Assembly: GCF_021699195.1 (NCBI RefSeq)
Contig: NZ_SSXE01000079.1
Coordinates: 1-64,000, forward strand
Length of the DNA: 64,000 nt
Source: Nonomuraea sp. MG754425
GTDB taxonomy: Bacteria; Actinomycetota; Actinomycetes; Streptosporangiales; Streptosporangiaceae
Reading direction: 5' to 3'
Positions 34,008 to 42,804 of the stretch are shown here, piece by piece. The first letter of the stretch is position 1, and each line of letters starts with the position of its first letter. The notes under the pieces are model-generated. The model worked only from the letters and a program-made list of their open reading frames with translations. It was not told the DNA's origin and made no database searches. Position numbers and translations under genes: made by a program.

Positions 34008-35812
34008 GGGCGATGGGGACCGCCCGCGCGGTCCCCATCGCGGTTCGCGGCCGGGGCGAGGTTCGGGATGGAGTCGAGCAGCAGCCTGGTGTAGTCGTGC
34101 TCGGCCTGGCCGATCACCCGCATCGTCGGCCCGCTCTCCACGACCTGCCCATTGCGCAGCACCAGCACCTCATCGGCCAGCAGGCGGGCGCTGAGCAGGT
34201 CGTGGGTGATGTAGAGCATGGCGATCCCGCGCTCGCGCACCAGCCGGTCGAGCAGTTCGAGGATCTCGGCGCGGATCGAGACGTCCAGCATCGAGAGGGG
34301 TTCGTCGGCCACCACGACCTGCGGCTCCGGCGCCAGGGCGCGGGCGATGACGACGCGCTGGCGCTGGCCGCCGGAGAGCTGGTGCGGGAGCTTGTCCAGG
34401 AACTGGGTGGGCAGGCCCACGGTCTCCAGCAGGCCGGCCGCGCGGTCCCTGGCCGCCGCCGCCGACAGGCCCAGATGGTTGCGGAGCGGGCGGGACAGCG
34501 CGTAGCCGAGAGTCCGCGTGGGGTTGAGCGCGGCGAAGGGGTCCTGGAAGACGAGCTGGACGTGGCGGCGGTAGGCGCGCAGCCGTCTGCCGCGCAGCCG
34601 GCCCACGTCCAGGCCGTCGTGGAACGTCACCGAGCCCGAGGTCGGCCGCTCCACCCCGGTGACCAGCCGGGCCAGGGTGGTCTTGCCGGAGCCGCTCTGT
34701 CCCACCAGGGCCGTGACGCGGCCTCGGTGCAGGTCGAAGGAGACGCCGGCCACAGCGCGGGTGACGCTGCGCCGTACCTGGTAGTCCTTGACCGCGTCGC
34801 GGACGGAGAGCACCGGATCGTCCGGGGGAGCCTCAGGGCGTGGGGTGAAGGCGCCGGCCGTGGCCGTCTCCGGGATCTGTCCGGCCAGCAGGCAGCGGGC
34901 CGAGCCGCCCGCCAGGGGCAGCAGGTCGGGGTGGGTGGTGTGGCACTCGCCGAGGACAGCGGGGCAGCGGGGGGCGAACCGGCAGCCCGCGTGCTCCACC
35001 GAGAGGTCGGGCGGCCGGCCGGGCACGTAGTCGACGGTGATCACGGGGGCGCGCGGGTCGGCGTAGGAGCCCAGGAGGCCGCGGGTGTAGGGGTGGAGGG
35101 GCCTGGCCGGCATGGCGGCGGCCGGTTGGTCCTCGACGAGTTCGCCGGCGTACATGACCATGACGCGGTCGGCCAGCTCCATGACCGTCCCGAGGTCGTG
35201 GCTGATGAACAGGACGGCGAAGCCCAGTTCCGCCCGCAGGTCGCGCAGGTGGTCCAGGATGCGGCGCTGGACGACCACGTCCAGGCCGGTGGTGGGCTCG
35301 TCGAGGAGGACGAAGCGCGGCCGCAGCGCCAGGGCCAGGGCCAGGGCGGCACGCTGCTTCATTCCGCCGGACAGCTCGTGCGGGTAGCGCGCGGCCACGG
35401 AGGGCTCCAGCGAGACCGTCTCCAGCAGGGCCGCGACGTCGCCGGTGGTGTCGTGGGCGCGGAAGGCGTCCTCGAACTGCGCGCCGATGGTGATCACCGG
35501 GTTGAGGGAGTTCATGCTGCTCTGGAAGACCGTGGAGAGCTTGGCCCAGCGCAGCGACCGCAGCTCCTCCTCCGGGCAGGAGGTGATGTCGGTGCCGTCG
35601 AAGACGACCGAGCCGCCGGTGATGGCGGCGGGCCGGTCCAGCAGGCGCAGGACGGCGTTGCCGAGCGTGGTCTTGCCGCACCCGGACTCCCCCAGCAGCC
35701 CGACGAACTCGCCGTCGGCCACGTCGAAGCTGACCTGGTCGACCGCTCGGACCGGCGGGGCCTCGCGTGGGCTGTAGGTCACTGACAGGTTCCGGACCTC
35801 GAGCAGTGCCAT
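33977..35812 (-). CDS. fused double ATP-binding protein of an Opp/Dpp-type ABC importer
   Basis: 611 residues holding two complete ATPase domains. The first has Walker A LLGESGCGKTTLGNAVLRL, signature ELSGGMKQRAALALALALRP and Walker B RFVLLDEPTTGLDVV. It is followed by the Opp/Dpp cysteine motif CRFAPRCPAVLGECHTTHPD. The second has Walker A LVGQSGSGKTTLARLVTGVE, signature LSGGQRQRVVIARALAPEPQ and VVADEPLSMLD. It corresponds to DppD and DppF in one chain and powers the two permeases upstream. It is the last gene of the LacI-led operon and starts one base after the permease stop. Confidence 0.93.
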   Translation of the reverse strand: MALLEVRNLSVTYSPREAPPVRAVDQVSFDVADGEFVGLLGESGCGKTTLGNAVLRLLDRPAAITGGSVVFDGTDITSCPEEELRSLRWAKLSTVFQSSMNSLNPVITIGAQFEDAFRAHDTTGDVAALLETVSLEPSVAARYPHELSGGMKQRAALALALALRPRFVLLDEPTTGLDVVVQRRILDHLRDLRAELGFAVLFISHDLGTVMELADRVMVMYAGELVEDQPAAAMPARPLHPYTRGLLGSYADPRAPVITVDYVPGRPPDLSVEHAGCRFAPRCPAVLGECHTTHPDLLPLAGGSARCLLAGQIPETATAGAFTPRPEAPPDDPVLSVRDAVKDYQVRRSVTRAVAGVSFDLHRGRVTALVGQSGSGKTTLARLVTGVERPTSGSVTFHDGLDVGRLRGRRLRAYRRHVQLVFQDPFAALNPTRTLGYALSRPLRNHLGLSAAAARDRAAGLLETVGLPTQFLDKLPHQLSGGQRQRVVIARALAPEPQVVVADEPLSMLDVSIRAEILELLDRLVRERGIAMLYITHDLLSARLLADEVLVLRNGQVVESGPTMRVIGQAEHDYTRLLLDSIPNLAPAANRDGDRAGGPHRPHSSTRTAPG

Positions 35813-35813
35813 G

Positions 35814-36653
35814 TCAGTCCTCCTCCCTGAGATGGGGGTTGCTGAGCGCGTCCACCCCGAAGTTGATCAGGGTGAGCGCGATCATCAGCGCGGCGAAGGC
35901 CATCCCGGGCGCGACCAGCCAGGCCCACTGGCCGCTGAGCATCGCCCCGCCGGTGTTGGCGCGGTTGAGCATCGTGCCCCAACTGGTGCTCTGCGGGTCG
36001 CCCAGGCCGATGAAGGACAGCCCGGCCTCGCCACCGATCGCCCCCATGCACGCCCCCATGAAGCCGACCACGACCAGCGACGTCATGTTCGGCAGAATCT
36101 CGCGGGCGATGATGCGGGCGGTGGAGTCGCCGGCGAACTTGGCGGCGGTCACGTAGTCGCGGGTGCGCAGGCTGATGATCTGGGCTCGCTTGATCCGCGC
36201 GCCGTACGCCCAGCCCGTGACGCTGATGATGAGGACGACCAGCCAGATGCCCTTGACCGGCGCGTAGGCCGCCAGCGTGATCATCAACGGCAGCACCGGC
36301 ACGACCAGGGCCAGGTTGGTGAAGAACGACAGGATCTCGTCGACGATGCCGCGCAGGTAGCCGGAGGTGAGCCCGACCGCCAGGCTGATGAGCGTGGACA
36401 GCGTCCCCGCCGCCAGGCCCACGATCAGCGAGATGCGCGCGCCGTGGATGAGCTGGGAGAGCACGTCCTCGCCGCGCGCGGTGGTGCCCAGCCAGTGCTC
36501 CGCCGAGGGCGTCTGCGACAGGCCGAAGGAGTCCGCCAGCGGATCGTAGGGCGCCAGCCACGGCGCGAACACGCCCATCAGCACGAACACCGCCAGCATG
36601 ACGAGCCCGATCCGGCACTTGCGGTTGCGCCAGAGGATCGCGTACCAGGTCAC
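35814..36653 (-). CDS. ABC importer permease, DppC/OppC-like
   Basis: 279 residues. The N-terminal helix (CRIGLVMLAVFVLMGVFAPW) and an OppC signature stretch (DPLADSFGLSQTPSAEHWLG) are followed by five further helices. The EAA-type loop (YVTAAKFAGDSTARIIAREI) contacts the ATPase. It pairs with the upstream permease to form the channel. It overlaps that gene by ATGA at 36650-36653. In this setting the cargo is probably an oligosaccharide rather than a peptide, as for several Opp-type systems in sugar loci. Confidence 0.92.
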   Translation of the reverse strand: MTWYAILWRNRKCRIGLVMLAVFVLMGVFAPWLAPYDPLADSFGLSQTPSAEHWLGTTARGEDVLSQLIHGARISLIVGLAAGTLSTLISLAVGLTSGYLRGIVDEILSFFTNLALVVPVLPLMITLAAYAPVKGIWLVVLIISVTGWAYGARIKRAQIISLRTRDYVTAAKFAGDSTARIIAREILPNMTSLVVVGFMGACMGAIGGEAGLSFIGLGDPQSTSWGTMLNRANTGGAMLSGQWAWLVAPGMAFAALMIALTLINFGVDALSNPHLREED

Positions 36654-37645
36654 GGGGCCGCCTCCTTGCGCACCCGCGGGTCCAGCACGCCGTAGAGCAT
36701 GTCGGCCAGGAAGTTGGCCAGCAGGACGCCGATGGTGATGAACAGGAACAGGGCCTGCATGAGCGGGTAGTCGCGGTTGGAGACGGCGTCGAGCATCATG
36801 CGGCCGAGCCCCGGGTAGTTGAAGATCGACTCCACCAGCACGGTGCCGCCGAGGATGCCGCCCAGCGCCATGGCGAAGCCGGTGACGTTGGGCAGCACGG
36901 CGATCCGCGCGCCGTAGGTCAGCGCGATCCTGGTCTGCGGCAGGCCCTTGGCCCTGGCCAGGCGCGCGTAGTCCTCACCGAGCGTCTGCACCATGTTGTT
37001 GCGCATCCCGATGATCCAGCCGATCGGGCCGACGATCAGCAGCGCGAGCCCCGGCAGCACGCTGTGCTGGACGGCGTCGGAGATGAACAGCCAGTTCCAG
37101 CCGGGGGTGCTGCCCGGCCCCCAACCGCCGCGTTCGGGGAACCAGTTGAGCGTGAAGGCGAAGACGTAGATGAGCAGCAGGGCCAGCCAGAAGAACGGCA
37201 ACGTCCCGACGAACGTCGAGCCCAGCGTGATGAAGGAGTCGGTCCGCGTGTTGCGCCGATAGGCCGCCCACGCGCCCATCAGGGTGCCGATCACGAAGGA
37301 GATCACGTGCGTGACGCCGACGAGGATGACCGTCCACCACAGCGCCTGCCCGATCATGTGGGTGACCGGGTAGGGGAAGTAGGTGTAGGAGACGCCGAAC
37401 TCGCCCTTGACCACCGCTCCCATGTAGTCCACGTACTGCTGGAGCAGGTTTCCGTCCGGTGTGCCCAGCATCTTGCGCACAGCCGTCACCTGGGCCGGGT
37501 CGATCGCCTTGTTCTGGCCGCTGAGCTTCTGCACGATGGTCTCGGCCGGATCGCCCGGCTGGAGCCGCGGGATGAGGAAGTTGAGCGTGACCGCGGCCCA
37601 CAGGGTGGCGGCGAAGAAGCCCGCCCGCCTGAGGAAGTACCTCAT
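36650..37645 (-). CDS. ABC importer permease, DppB/OppB-like
   Basis: 331 residues. It has the classic first helix MRYFLRRAGFFAATLWAAVT, then a long external loop (PGDPAETIVQKLSG, ending GEFGVSYTYFPYPV) and five further helices. The EAA-like loop is EDYARLARAKGLPQTRIALT, and the C-terminal segment (PLMQALFLFITIGVLLANFL) ends in DPRVRKEAAP. ATG 37645 overlaps the upstream binding-protein stop by ATGA (37642-37645). It forms the permease dimer with the next gene. Confidence 0.92.
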   Translation of the reverse strand: MRYFLRRAGFFAATLWAAVTLNFLIPRLQPGDPAETIVQKLSGQNKAIDPAQVTAVRKMLGTPDGNLLQQYVDYMGAVVKGEFGVSYTYFPYPVTHMIGQALWWTVILVGVTHVISFVIGTLMGAWAAYRRNTRTDSFITLGSTFVGTLPFFWLALLLIYVFAFTLNWFPERGGWGPGSTPGWNWLFISDAVQHSVLPGLALLIVGPIGWIIGMRNNMVQTLGEDYARLARAKGLPQTRIALTYGARIAVLPNVTGFAMALGGILGGTVLVESIFNYPGLGRMMLDAVSNRDYPLMQALFLFITIGVLLANFLADMLYGVLDPRVRKEAAP

Positions 37646-39291
37646 GCCGGGCGCAGCCTCGTGATGATCAGCAGATCGTCGCCGGGCGCGGCGTAGGGGT
37701 CCTGCTCGCTGGGCCAGCCGACCGCCTTGGCGGTGCGGTACTGGAACCACTTGGCGCCGTACCACAGCGGGATCACCGGCACCTGGTCCATCATGATCTT
37801 CGCCAGCCCGGCGACTGCCTGCTTCTGCACGCTCTCGTCGGGTGAGACGCGGAGCTGCTCGACCAGCCGGTCGGTCTCGGGGTCGTTCCAGCGGACGTGG
37901 TTGGCCGCGGCCTTCTTGCCGATGGGCGCGCTCTGGGCGGTGCTGAGCGGGTCGGCGAAGTTCTGGTACATGTTGCAGGAGCCGCCGAAGACGCCGTACA
38001 GCATGTCGAAGTCGCCCACGGCGCGCTCGCTGTCGAACGTCGGGAAGTCGGGCGTCTCCAGGTTCACGTCGAAGCCGAGCGCCGTGAGGTTCTTGACGGT
38101 GATCTGCGCGGCGGTCAGCCAGTCGGTCCACTCGCCCGGCACCTTGAAGGCGAACGCGATCGGCTTTCCGTCCTTGCCGAGCCTGCGGCCCTTGGCGTCC
38201 TTGGCGTAACCGGCCGTGGTGAGCGCGGCGTCGGCCTTGGCCGCGTCGTAGGGGATGCGGCCCTCGTCGGCGATGCCCTGGGGCAGCCAGGCGTTCTGGC
38301 CGGGCACGATCAGGCCGGTCTGGCTGGCCTGCCGCACGTAGCCGTACTGCGCCTTGTCGATGATCTGCTTGTGGTCGAAGGCGGTGGTCAGCGCCTTACG
38401 GAAGGCCAGGTCGTCGAAAGGGGCCTTGGTGAGATTCAGGTAGACGGCGATCACACCGCCCGGCGGGTACCAGTAGTGGTTGTGCTCGGGGTCGCGGTCG
38501 ACGAATGCCTTCTTGACGTCGGGCACGAACATCGCGTTGTGGTCGTACTCGCCGCGGCTCAGCTTGAGCTGATCGATCGATCCGCCGCCGTCGGCCTTGT
38601 GGAAGCGGATCTCCTGCACCTTGATCTTGTCGGCCTGCCAGTACCGGGGGTTGCGCTCGATCGCCAGTTGCTGACGGTTGAAGGACTTGACCAGGTAGGG
38701 GCCGGTGCCGACGGGCTTGTCGGCGTTGACGAAGGTGACCGGGTCGGCCTGCGTGGACCAGATGTGCTCAGGGACGATGGGCACGTCCACCGCCTTGGTG
38801 AAGGCCGCGGCGCCCGGCTCCTTGAACGTCATGGTGATCGTGTCCGGCGCGGTGGTCGTGACGCTCTTGATGTAGCGCCAGACGCCGGCGGTGTCCAGGG
38901 CCTCGTGCTTCTTGATCAGGTTGTAGGAGTAGTCGACGTCCTTGGCGGTGAGAGGCCGGCCGTCGCTCCACTGCACGCTCTGGCGGATCTTGAAGGTCAG
39001 GGTTCGCGGGTCGGCCCAGGCGAAGGACTCGGCCAGCCAGGGAACCGGCTCGCAGGAGTACTTGTTGAAGATCACCAGCTTCTCGAACAAGTAGCCGACC
39101 GCGCCCAGGTGGGTGGCGGTGAGGTAGGGGTTGTAGTTGGCCTGCGGCTCCGCGCCCCCGCCGAAGTCGCCGTAGTCCAGGAAGTCGACCATTCCCCTGG
39201 CCGCAGTGGTGTTGGTGGCGGCGCCCTCGGTGCCGGTGCACCCGGCCGCCATCACTAACACCAGGGCTGCGATCGCTGTCGCACGTCTCAC
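37642..39291 (-). CDS. family 5 (Opp/Dpp-type) solute-binding lipoprotein
   Basis: 549 residues. The lipoprotein leader is RRATAIAALVLVMAAGCTGT, with the lipidated cysteine at AAGC. SBP_bac_5 features follow (LTFKIRQSVQWSDGRPLTAK, VDYSYNLIKK, FRKALTTAFDHKQIIDKAQY). I choose GTG 39291 because AAGGAG lies seven bases before it. The frame also has an ATG at 39309, but that one has no site and overlaps the lacI stop. The mature protein captures ligand for the two permeases. Cargo is likely oligosaccharides released or processed by the GH39 and GH35 enzymes. Confidence 0.9.
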   Translation of the reverse strand: MRRATAIAALVLVMAAGCTGTEGAATNTTAARGMVDFLDYGDFGGGAEPQANYNPYLTATHLGAVGYLFEKLVIFNKYSCEPVPWLAESFAWADPRTLTFKIRQSVQWSDGRPLTAKDVDYSYNLIKKHEALDTAGVWRYIKSVTTTAPDTITMTFKEPGAAAFTKAVDVPIVPEHIWSTQADPVTFVNADKPVGTGPYLVKSFNRQQLAIERNPRYWQADKIKVQEIRFHKADGGGSIDQLKLSRGEYDHNAMFVPDVKKAFVDRDPEHNHYWYPPGGVIAVYLNLTKAPFDDLAFRKALTTAFDHKQIIDKAQYGYVRQASQTGLIVPGQNAWLPQGIADEGRIPYDAAKADAALTTAGYAKDAKGRRLGKDGKPIAFAFKVPGEWTDWLTAAQITVKNLTALGFDVNLETPDFPTFDSERAVGDFDMLYGVFGGSCNMYQNFADPLSTAQSAPIGKKAAANHVRWNDPETDRLVEQLRVSPDESVQKQAVAGLAKIMMDQVPVIPLWYGAKWFQYRTAKAVGWPSEQDPYAAPGDDLLIITRLRPA

Positions 39292-39305
39292 TGCTGTCTC
39301 CTTAC

Positions 39306-40304
39306 TCATGTGCGGGGGCACCCGCAGCTCTCGCGCAGCACGGGCTCGGTGGTGAGCACCGCGTCCATGACGGCTCCGGGGTTGCCCAGGCCCGAGATGA
39401 GCAGGCGGGCGGTGGTGGCACCCAGTTCCCTGATGGGCTGGCGTACCGTGGTCAGCCGGGGCTGGACCAGCGAGGCCATCGGTACGTCGTCGAACCCCGT
39501 GATGGCCACCTCGCCGGGGACGGACAGGCCGCGTCCGAGAGCGCCGATGAGCATGCCGAGCGCGGTCTCATCGTTGGCGCAGACCACCGCCCGCGGCGGC
39601 TTCCTGCCATCGAGCAGTTCGCCGGCGGCCAGCACGCCGTCCGATTGCTGCAGGCCGAGCCTGATGGGGCTGCGTGGCACGGCCACGCGGGCCGCCTTGT
39701 GCGCCGCCTTGAAGGCCTCCCAGCGCTCGGTCACGTCGGGCGAGCCGTCGGGGTTGCCGACGAACGCCAGCCCACGATAGCCGTGGTCGACCAGCAGATG
39801 CCTGGTGAGCTCGCCGATCGCGGAGTTGTCCGCCCGGACCGCGGGCACGCCGTCCAGCGGCCGGCCGGCCAGCACGACGGTCGGCACCTCGGCGGCGATC
39901 CGCCGCATCGTCTCGGTGCTGACGGTGTCGCCGTGCACGGCGACACCGTCCACGCGCGAGGCCATGTCCAGCACGTTGCCGTCGGAGTCGGCGCGGTGAT
40001 GGGTGACCAGGATGTGCACCCCGATGCCGGCCGCGACGGCCTCGGCTTCGAAGCCCTGGACGAGCTCGGAGAAGTACGGACCGGCCAGGCCGGGGAAGAC
40101 GATGGCCACCGAGCCGTGCTTCTGCTGGGCCAGGGCGCGGCCCATCTGGCTGGGACGGTAGCCGTACTCGTCGATGACACGCAGCACACGCTCGCGCATC
40201 TCGGGACTGACCTGCCCGGTGCCGCGCGAGACGCGAGAAACCGTCGCCACTGACACCTCGGCGATCCTGGCGATCTCGCGGACCGTCAGCCGCTTGTTGC
40301 CCAT
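39306..40304 (-). CDS. LacI family repressor, first gene of the ABC importer operon
   Basis: 332 residues. The LacI helix-turn-helix reads KRLTVREIARIAEVSVATVS, then RVSRGTGQVSPEMRERVLRV and the hinge SQMGRALAQQKHG. The periplasmic-binding-like sugar domain carries VAIVFPGLAGPYFSELVQGF and ends DAVLTTEPVLRESCGCPRT. It is promoter-proximal to the transporter genes and divergent from GH35. CG-centred dyads at 40317-40343 suggest self-repression, and related dyads lie at GH39 and after GH35. The inducer is probably the imported sugar. Confidence 0.92.
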   Translation of the reverse strand: MGNKRLTVREIARIAEVSVATVSRVSRGTGQVSPEMRERVLRVIDEYGYRPSQMGRALAQQKHGSVAIVFPGLAGPYFSELVQGFEAEAVAAGIGVHILVTHHRADSDGNVLDMASRVDGVAVHGDTVSTETMRRIAAEVPTVVLAGRPLDGVPAVRADNSAIGELTRHLLVDHGYRGLAFVGNPDGSPDVTERWEAFKAAHKAARVAVPRSPIRLGLQQSDGVLAAGELLDGRKPPRAVVCANDETALGMLIGALGRGLSVPGEVAITGFDDVPMASLVQPRLTTVRQPIRELGATTARLLISGLGNPGAVMDAVLTTEPVLRESCGCPRT

Positions 40305-40316
40305 TCGCCGCTGCCT

Positions 40317-40375
40317 CCGTAACGTTTGCAGTAACCGCTTTCAGGGACCATATGTGAGGACCCTCACGGCGGCAA
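40317..40375 (-). promoter_or_regulatory. lacI-operon promoter with two adjoining LacI operators
   Basis: Leftward -35 TTGCCG (40370-40375) and -10 TATGGT (40347-40352) are 17 bp apart. Just downstream lie the dyad AGTAACCGCTTTCA (40330-40343) and, sharing one base, a weaker dyad CCGTAACGTTTGCA (40317-40330). The same sites precede GH35 on the other strand, so one repressor can control both directions. Confidence 0.6.
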
Positions 40376-40403
40376 GACCCTCCTTTCGGAAAGGACCCAT
40401 CCG

Positions 40404-42668
40404 ATGCGGCTCAGCAGGCGCAGGATCCTCCTGGACGGCAAGCCCTCGCTGGTCATGTCCGGAGAAGTGCACTATTTCCGTTTGTTACCGGAGATGTGGG
40501 CCTCCCGGCTCGACTGGCTGGTGGACGCGGGCTGCAACGCCGTGGCGACGTACATGCCGTGGCTGATCCACGAGCGCCCGGACGGCTCGTTCGACTTCTC
40601 CACCGGTCATCGTGATCTCCCGGCCTTCCTGGACCTGGCCGAGGAACGCGGCCTGGCGGTGATCGCCCGGCCCGGTCCCTTCGTCATGGCCGAGCTCAAG
40701 AACGAAGGGATTCCCTACCGGATCCACCGCGACCTCCCCCACCTGCACCCCGTCGGCTGGAACGGAACGCCCGCACCGACGCGCACCCTCGACTACCTCG
40801 CACCCGACTTCCTGCGGGAGGTGGATCGCTGGTACGCGGCGATCCTGCCGCTGCTGGCTGGACGGGTCGCGGCCCTGCAACTGGACAACGAGATCGGGAT
40901 GCTCTCCTGGGTCAGCAACACGCCCGATCTGACCGACGGGGTGCTGGCCGACTTCGCGCAGTGGGCCGCCGAACGATACGACGTGGCGGCGCGCTACGGC
41001 GCGTGGACGTCCGATGCGAGCGCGTTGCGGTCACCGCCGGCACCGGCCCTGGCCCTGCATCACGACCTGAGCGACTACATGCGCGACCGGTACGCCCGCT
41101 ACATCGCCTTCCTGCGCGAGCGCGCCGAGACCTACGGGGTCGGCGGACCGTACCTGATCAACATCCACGGCACCGGCGGCGGGCGGGGCCGCACGTACCC
41201 GATCGGCATCAGCCAGCTCTACCGAGGCTACGCGGGGCAGCCCCAGATGACCTCCGGATCCGACCATTACCTGGGCGACCTGACCGTGGGCAACGTGGCC
41301 GACCTGTACGTCGGCAACGCGTTCATGGCCGCCGTGCACGACGCCGACCAGCCACTGACCTCGCTGGAGTTCGAGGCGGGCGTCAGCGACTACGCCGAAG
41401 GGCTGGATCAGCTCGTACCGCCGGAGGCGCTGGCGCTCAAGGTCAGGCTCTGCCTGGCCCAGGGGAATCGGCTGATCAACTACTACCTCTTCGCCGGCGG
41501 GTACAACTGGCCGCTGGACGAACCCGCCGACGACGGAAACGATCGCATCGCCTTCACCGGCGAGCGGCACGGGTTCGGCGCCCCGATCGGCCCTGAGGGC
41601 GAACCGAACCTGTCGTACCCGGCACTGCGCGAGGTCACCCGGGCCGCCCGAGGCGTGGCCGGCCTGCTGGCCGACATGGACGAGGAACACGACGGCCTGG
41701 CGCTCGGCTTCGTCCCCGACCACTACCTGACCGAGTACCGCCACCCCGGCGATGCCGGGCGGGCCGAGGTCGTGGCCGACCTCGAGCGCTTCCGCGGCAT
41801 GGGCGCCCGCGACATCCTGGCCCGCGCCCTGCTCCTGGCGGGCTTCTCCTTCCCCGCGGTCAACCTCCAGTCGCCGGCGGCGGCGCTGCCCGAGGTGATC
41901 GTGCTGGCCGGCGCCACCACACTCGGCACCGGAGTCCAGCAGCGCCTGGCCGACCACGTACGCGGCGGAGGCCGACTCCTGCTGGCGGGTGTACTCCCCC
42001 AGCGCGACGTGGACGGCTCCCCCTGCACGATCCTGGCCGACGCACTCGGGCTCAGGGCGGGCCCGGCGGTCCACGGCAGCGCCGAGAGCTTCCCCTCGGT
42101 CCGAGCCGCGGGGCTCAGCGAGGTCCGCGTGGAGGTGTTCCAGCCTCTCACCGGCGAGGGCGAGATCCTGGCCGCGGACGTCGCATCGGGCGCCCCGGTG
42201 GGCATGGCGGTGCGCGCGGGCCGGGGCAGAGCGGTCGTGCTCACCTGCGACTACCCCTGCCACCTGGACTTCTGGCGGAGCCTGCTGGCTCGGCTGGACG
42301 TCCGCCCGCGGCACACCCACGACGCGCCCGTACCCGGCCTGATCGTCACCTCCACGGCCGACGCCGCGGGCAGACGCCTGATCCACCTCATCAACGTCGC
42401 CCCCGTCGAGCAGACCTTCACCCTGCACCGCCACGGCGAGCCGTTGTTCGGCGGCAGCCCGATCCGGCTCGCGGCCCGCTCAGGGGCGATGCTCCCCGAG
42501 GACGTCGGCCCGGTGGCGTGGTCGACCTGCGAGCTGGCGGGCGCCTCAGGTGATGGCGTCCTGCTGCGCAGGCGCCACGCGGCCGAGGCCGCGCTGGTGA
42601 ACGGGCGGGCGGTCCGGTGGGAGGAAGGCCCCGCGCACCCGGGCGAGGTCGTCCGCCTTCCCGTGTGA
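40404..42668 (+). CDS. GH35-type beta-galactosidase
   Basis: 754 residues, no signal peptide, cytoplasmic. The N-terminal barrel is clearly GH35: LVMSGEVHYFRLLPEMWASR, LDWLVDAGCNAVATYMPW and AVIARPGPFVMAELKNEGIP. The acid/base is in LQLDNEIGML (Glu163), and the nucleophile candidate is in SLEFEAGVSDY (about Glu321). A glutaminase-like middle domain and beta-sandwich domains follow. It removes terminal beta-galactose from oligosaccharides brought in by the neighbouring importer. ATG 40404 follows GGAAAGGA. It is divergent from lacI and shares its operator region. Confidence 0.9.
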   Translation: MRLSRRRILLDGKPSLVMSGEVHYFRLLPEMWASRLDWLVDAGCNAVATYMPWLIHERPDGSFDFSTGHRDLPAFLDLAEERGLAVIARPGPFVMAELKNEGIPYRIHRDLPHLHPVGWNGTPAPTRTLDYLAPDFLREVDRWYAAILPLLAGRVAALQLDNEIGMLSWVSNTPDLTDGVLADFAQWAAERYDVAARYGAWTSDASALRSPPAPALALHHDLSDYMRDRYARYIAFLRERAETYGVGGPYLINIHGTGGGRGRTYPIGISQLYRGYAGQPQMTSGSDHYLGDLTVGNVADLYVGNAFMAAVHDADQPLTSLEFEAGVSDYAEGLDQLVPPEALALKVRLCLAQGNRLINYYLFAGGYNWPLDEPADDGNDRIAFTGERHGFGAPIGPEGEPNLSYPALREVTRAARGVAGLLADMDEEHDGLALGFVPDHYLTEYRHPGDAGRAEVVADLERFRGMGARDILARALLLAGFSFPAVNLQSPAAALPEVIVLAGATTLGTGVQQRLADHVRGGGRLLLAGVLPQRDVDGSPCTILADALGLRAGPAVHGSAESFPSVRAAGLSEVRVEVFQPLTGEGEILAADVASGAPVGMAVRAGRGRAVVLTCDYPCHLDFWRSLLARLDVRPRHTHDAPVPGLIVTSTADAAGRRLIHLINVAPVEQTFTLHRHGEPLFGGSPIRLAARSGAMLPEDVGPVAWSTCELAGASGDGVLLRRRHAAEAALVNGRAVRWEEGPAHPGEVVRLPV

Positions 42669-42753
42669 CCGCCCTGAGGCCCGCCACCCCGCGCGGTCCC
42701 CCGTCCGGTGCCGCTGGCTCCCGGTCGCTCCTGGCGGTGGCTGTAACATTTTC

Positions 42754-42767
42754 GGTAATCGGTTTCA
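42754..42767. promoter_or_regulatory. orphan LacI-type operator
   Basis: GGTAATCGGTTTCA matches the CG-centred dyads at 32180 and 40330 closely (11 of 14 with the latter). It lies 86 bp after the GH35 stop, where only the convergent SARP gene follows. No gene starts here, so it may be the relic of a promoter whose gene was lost, or a remote looping site. Confidence 0.5.
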
Positions 42768-42804
42768 GGACTGGCCATGAGCTGATCACCTCCGGGTCTC
42801 GTGG

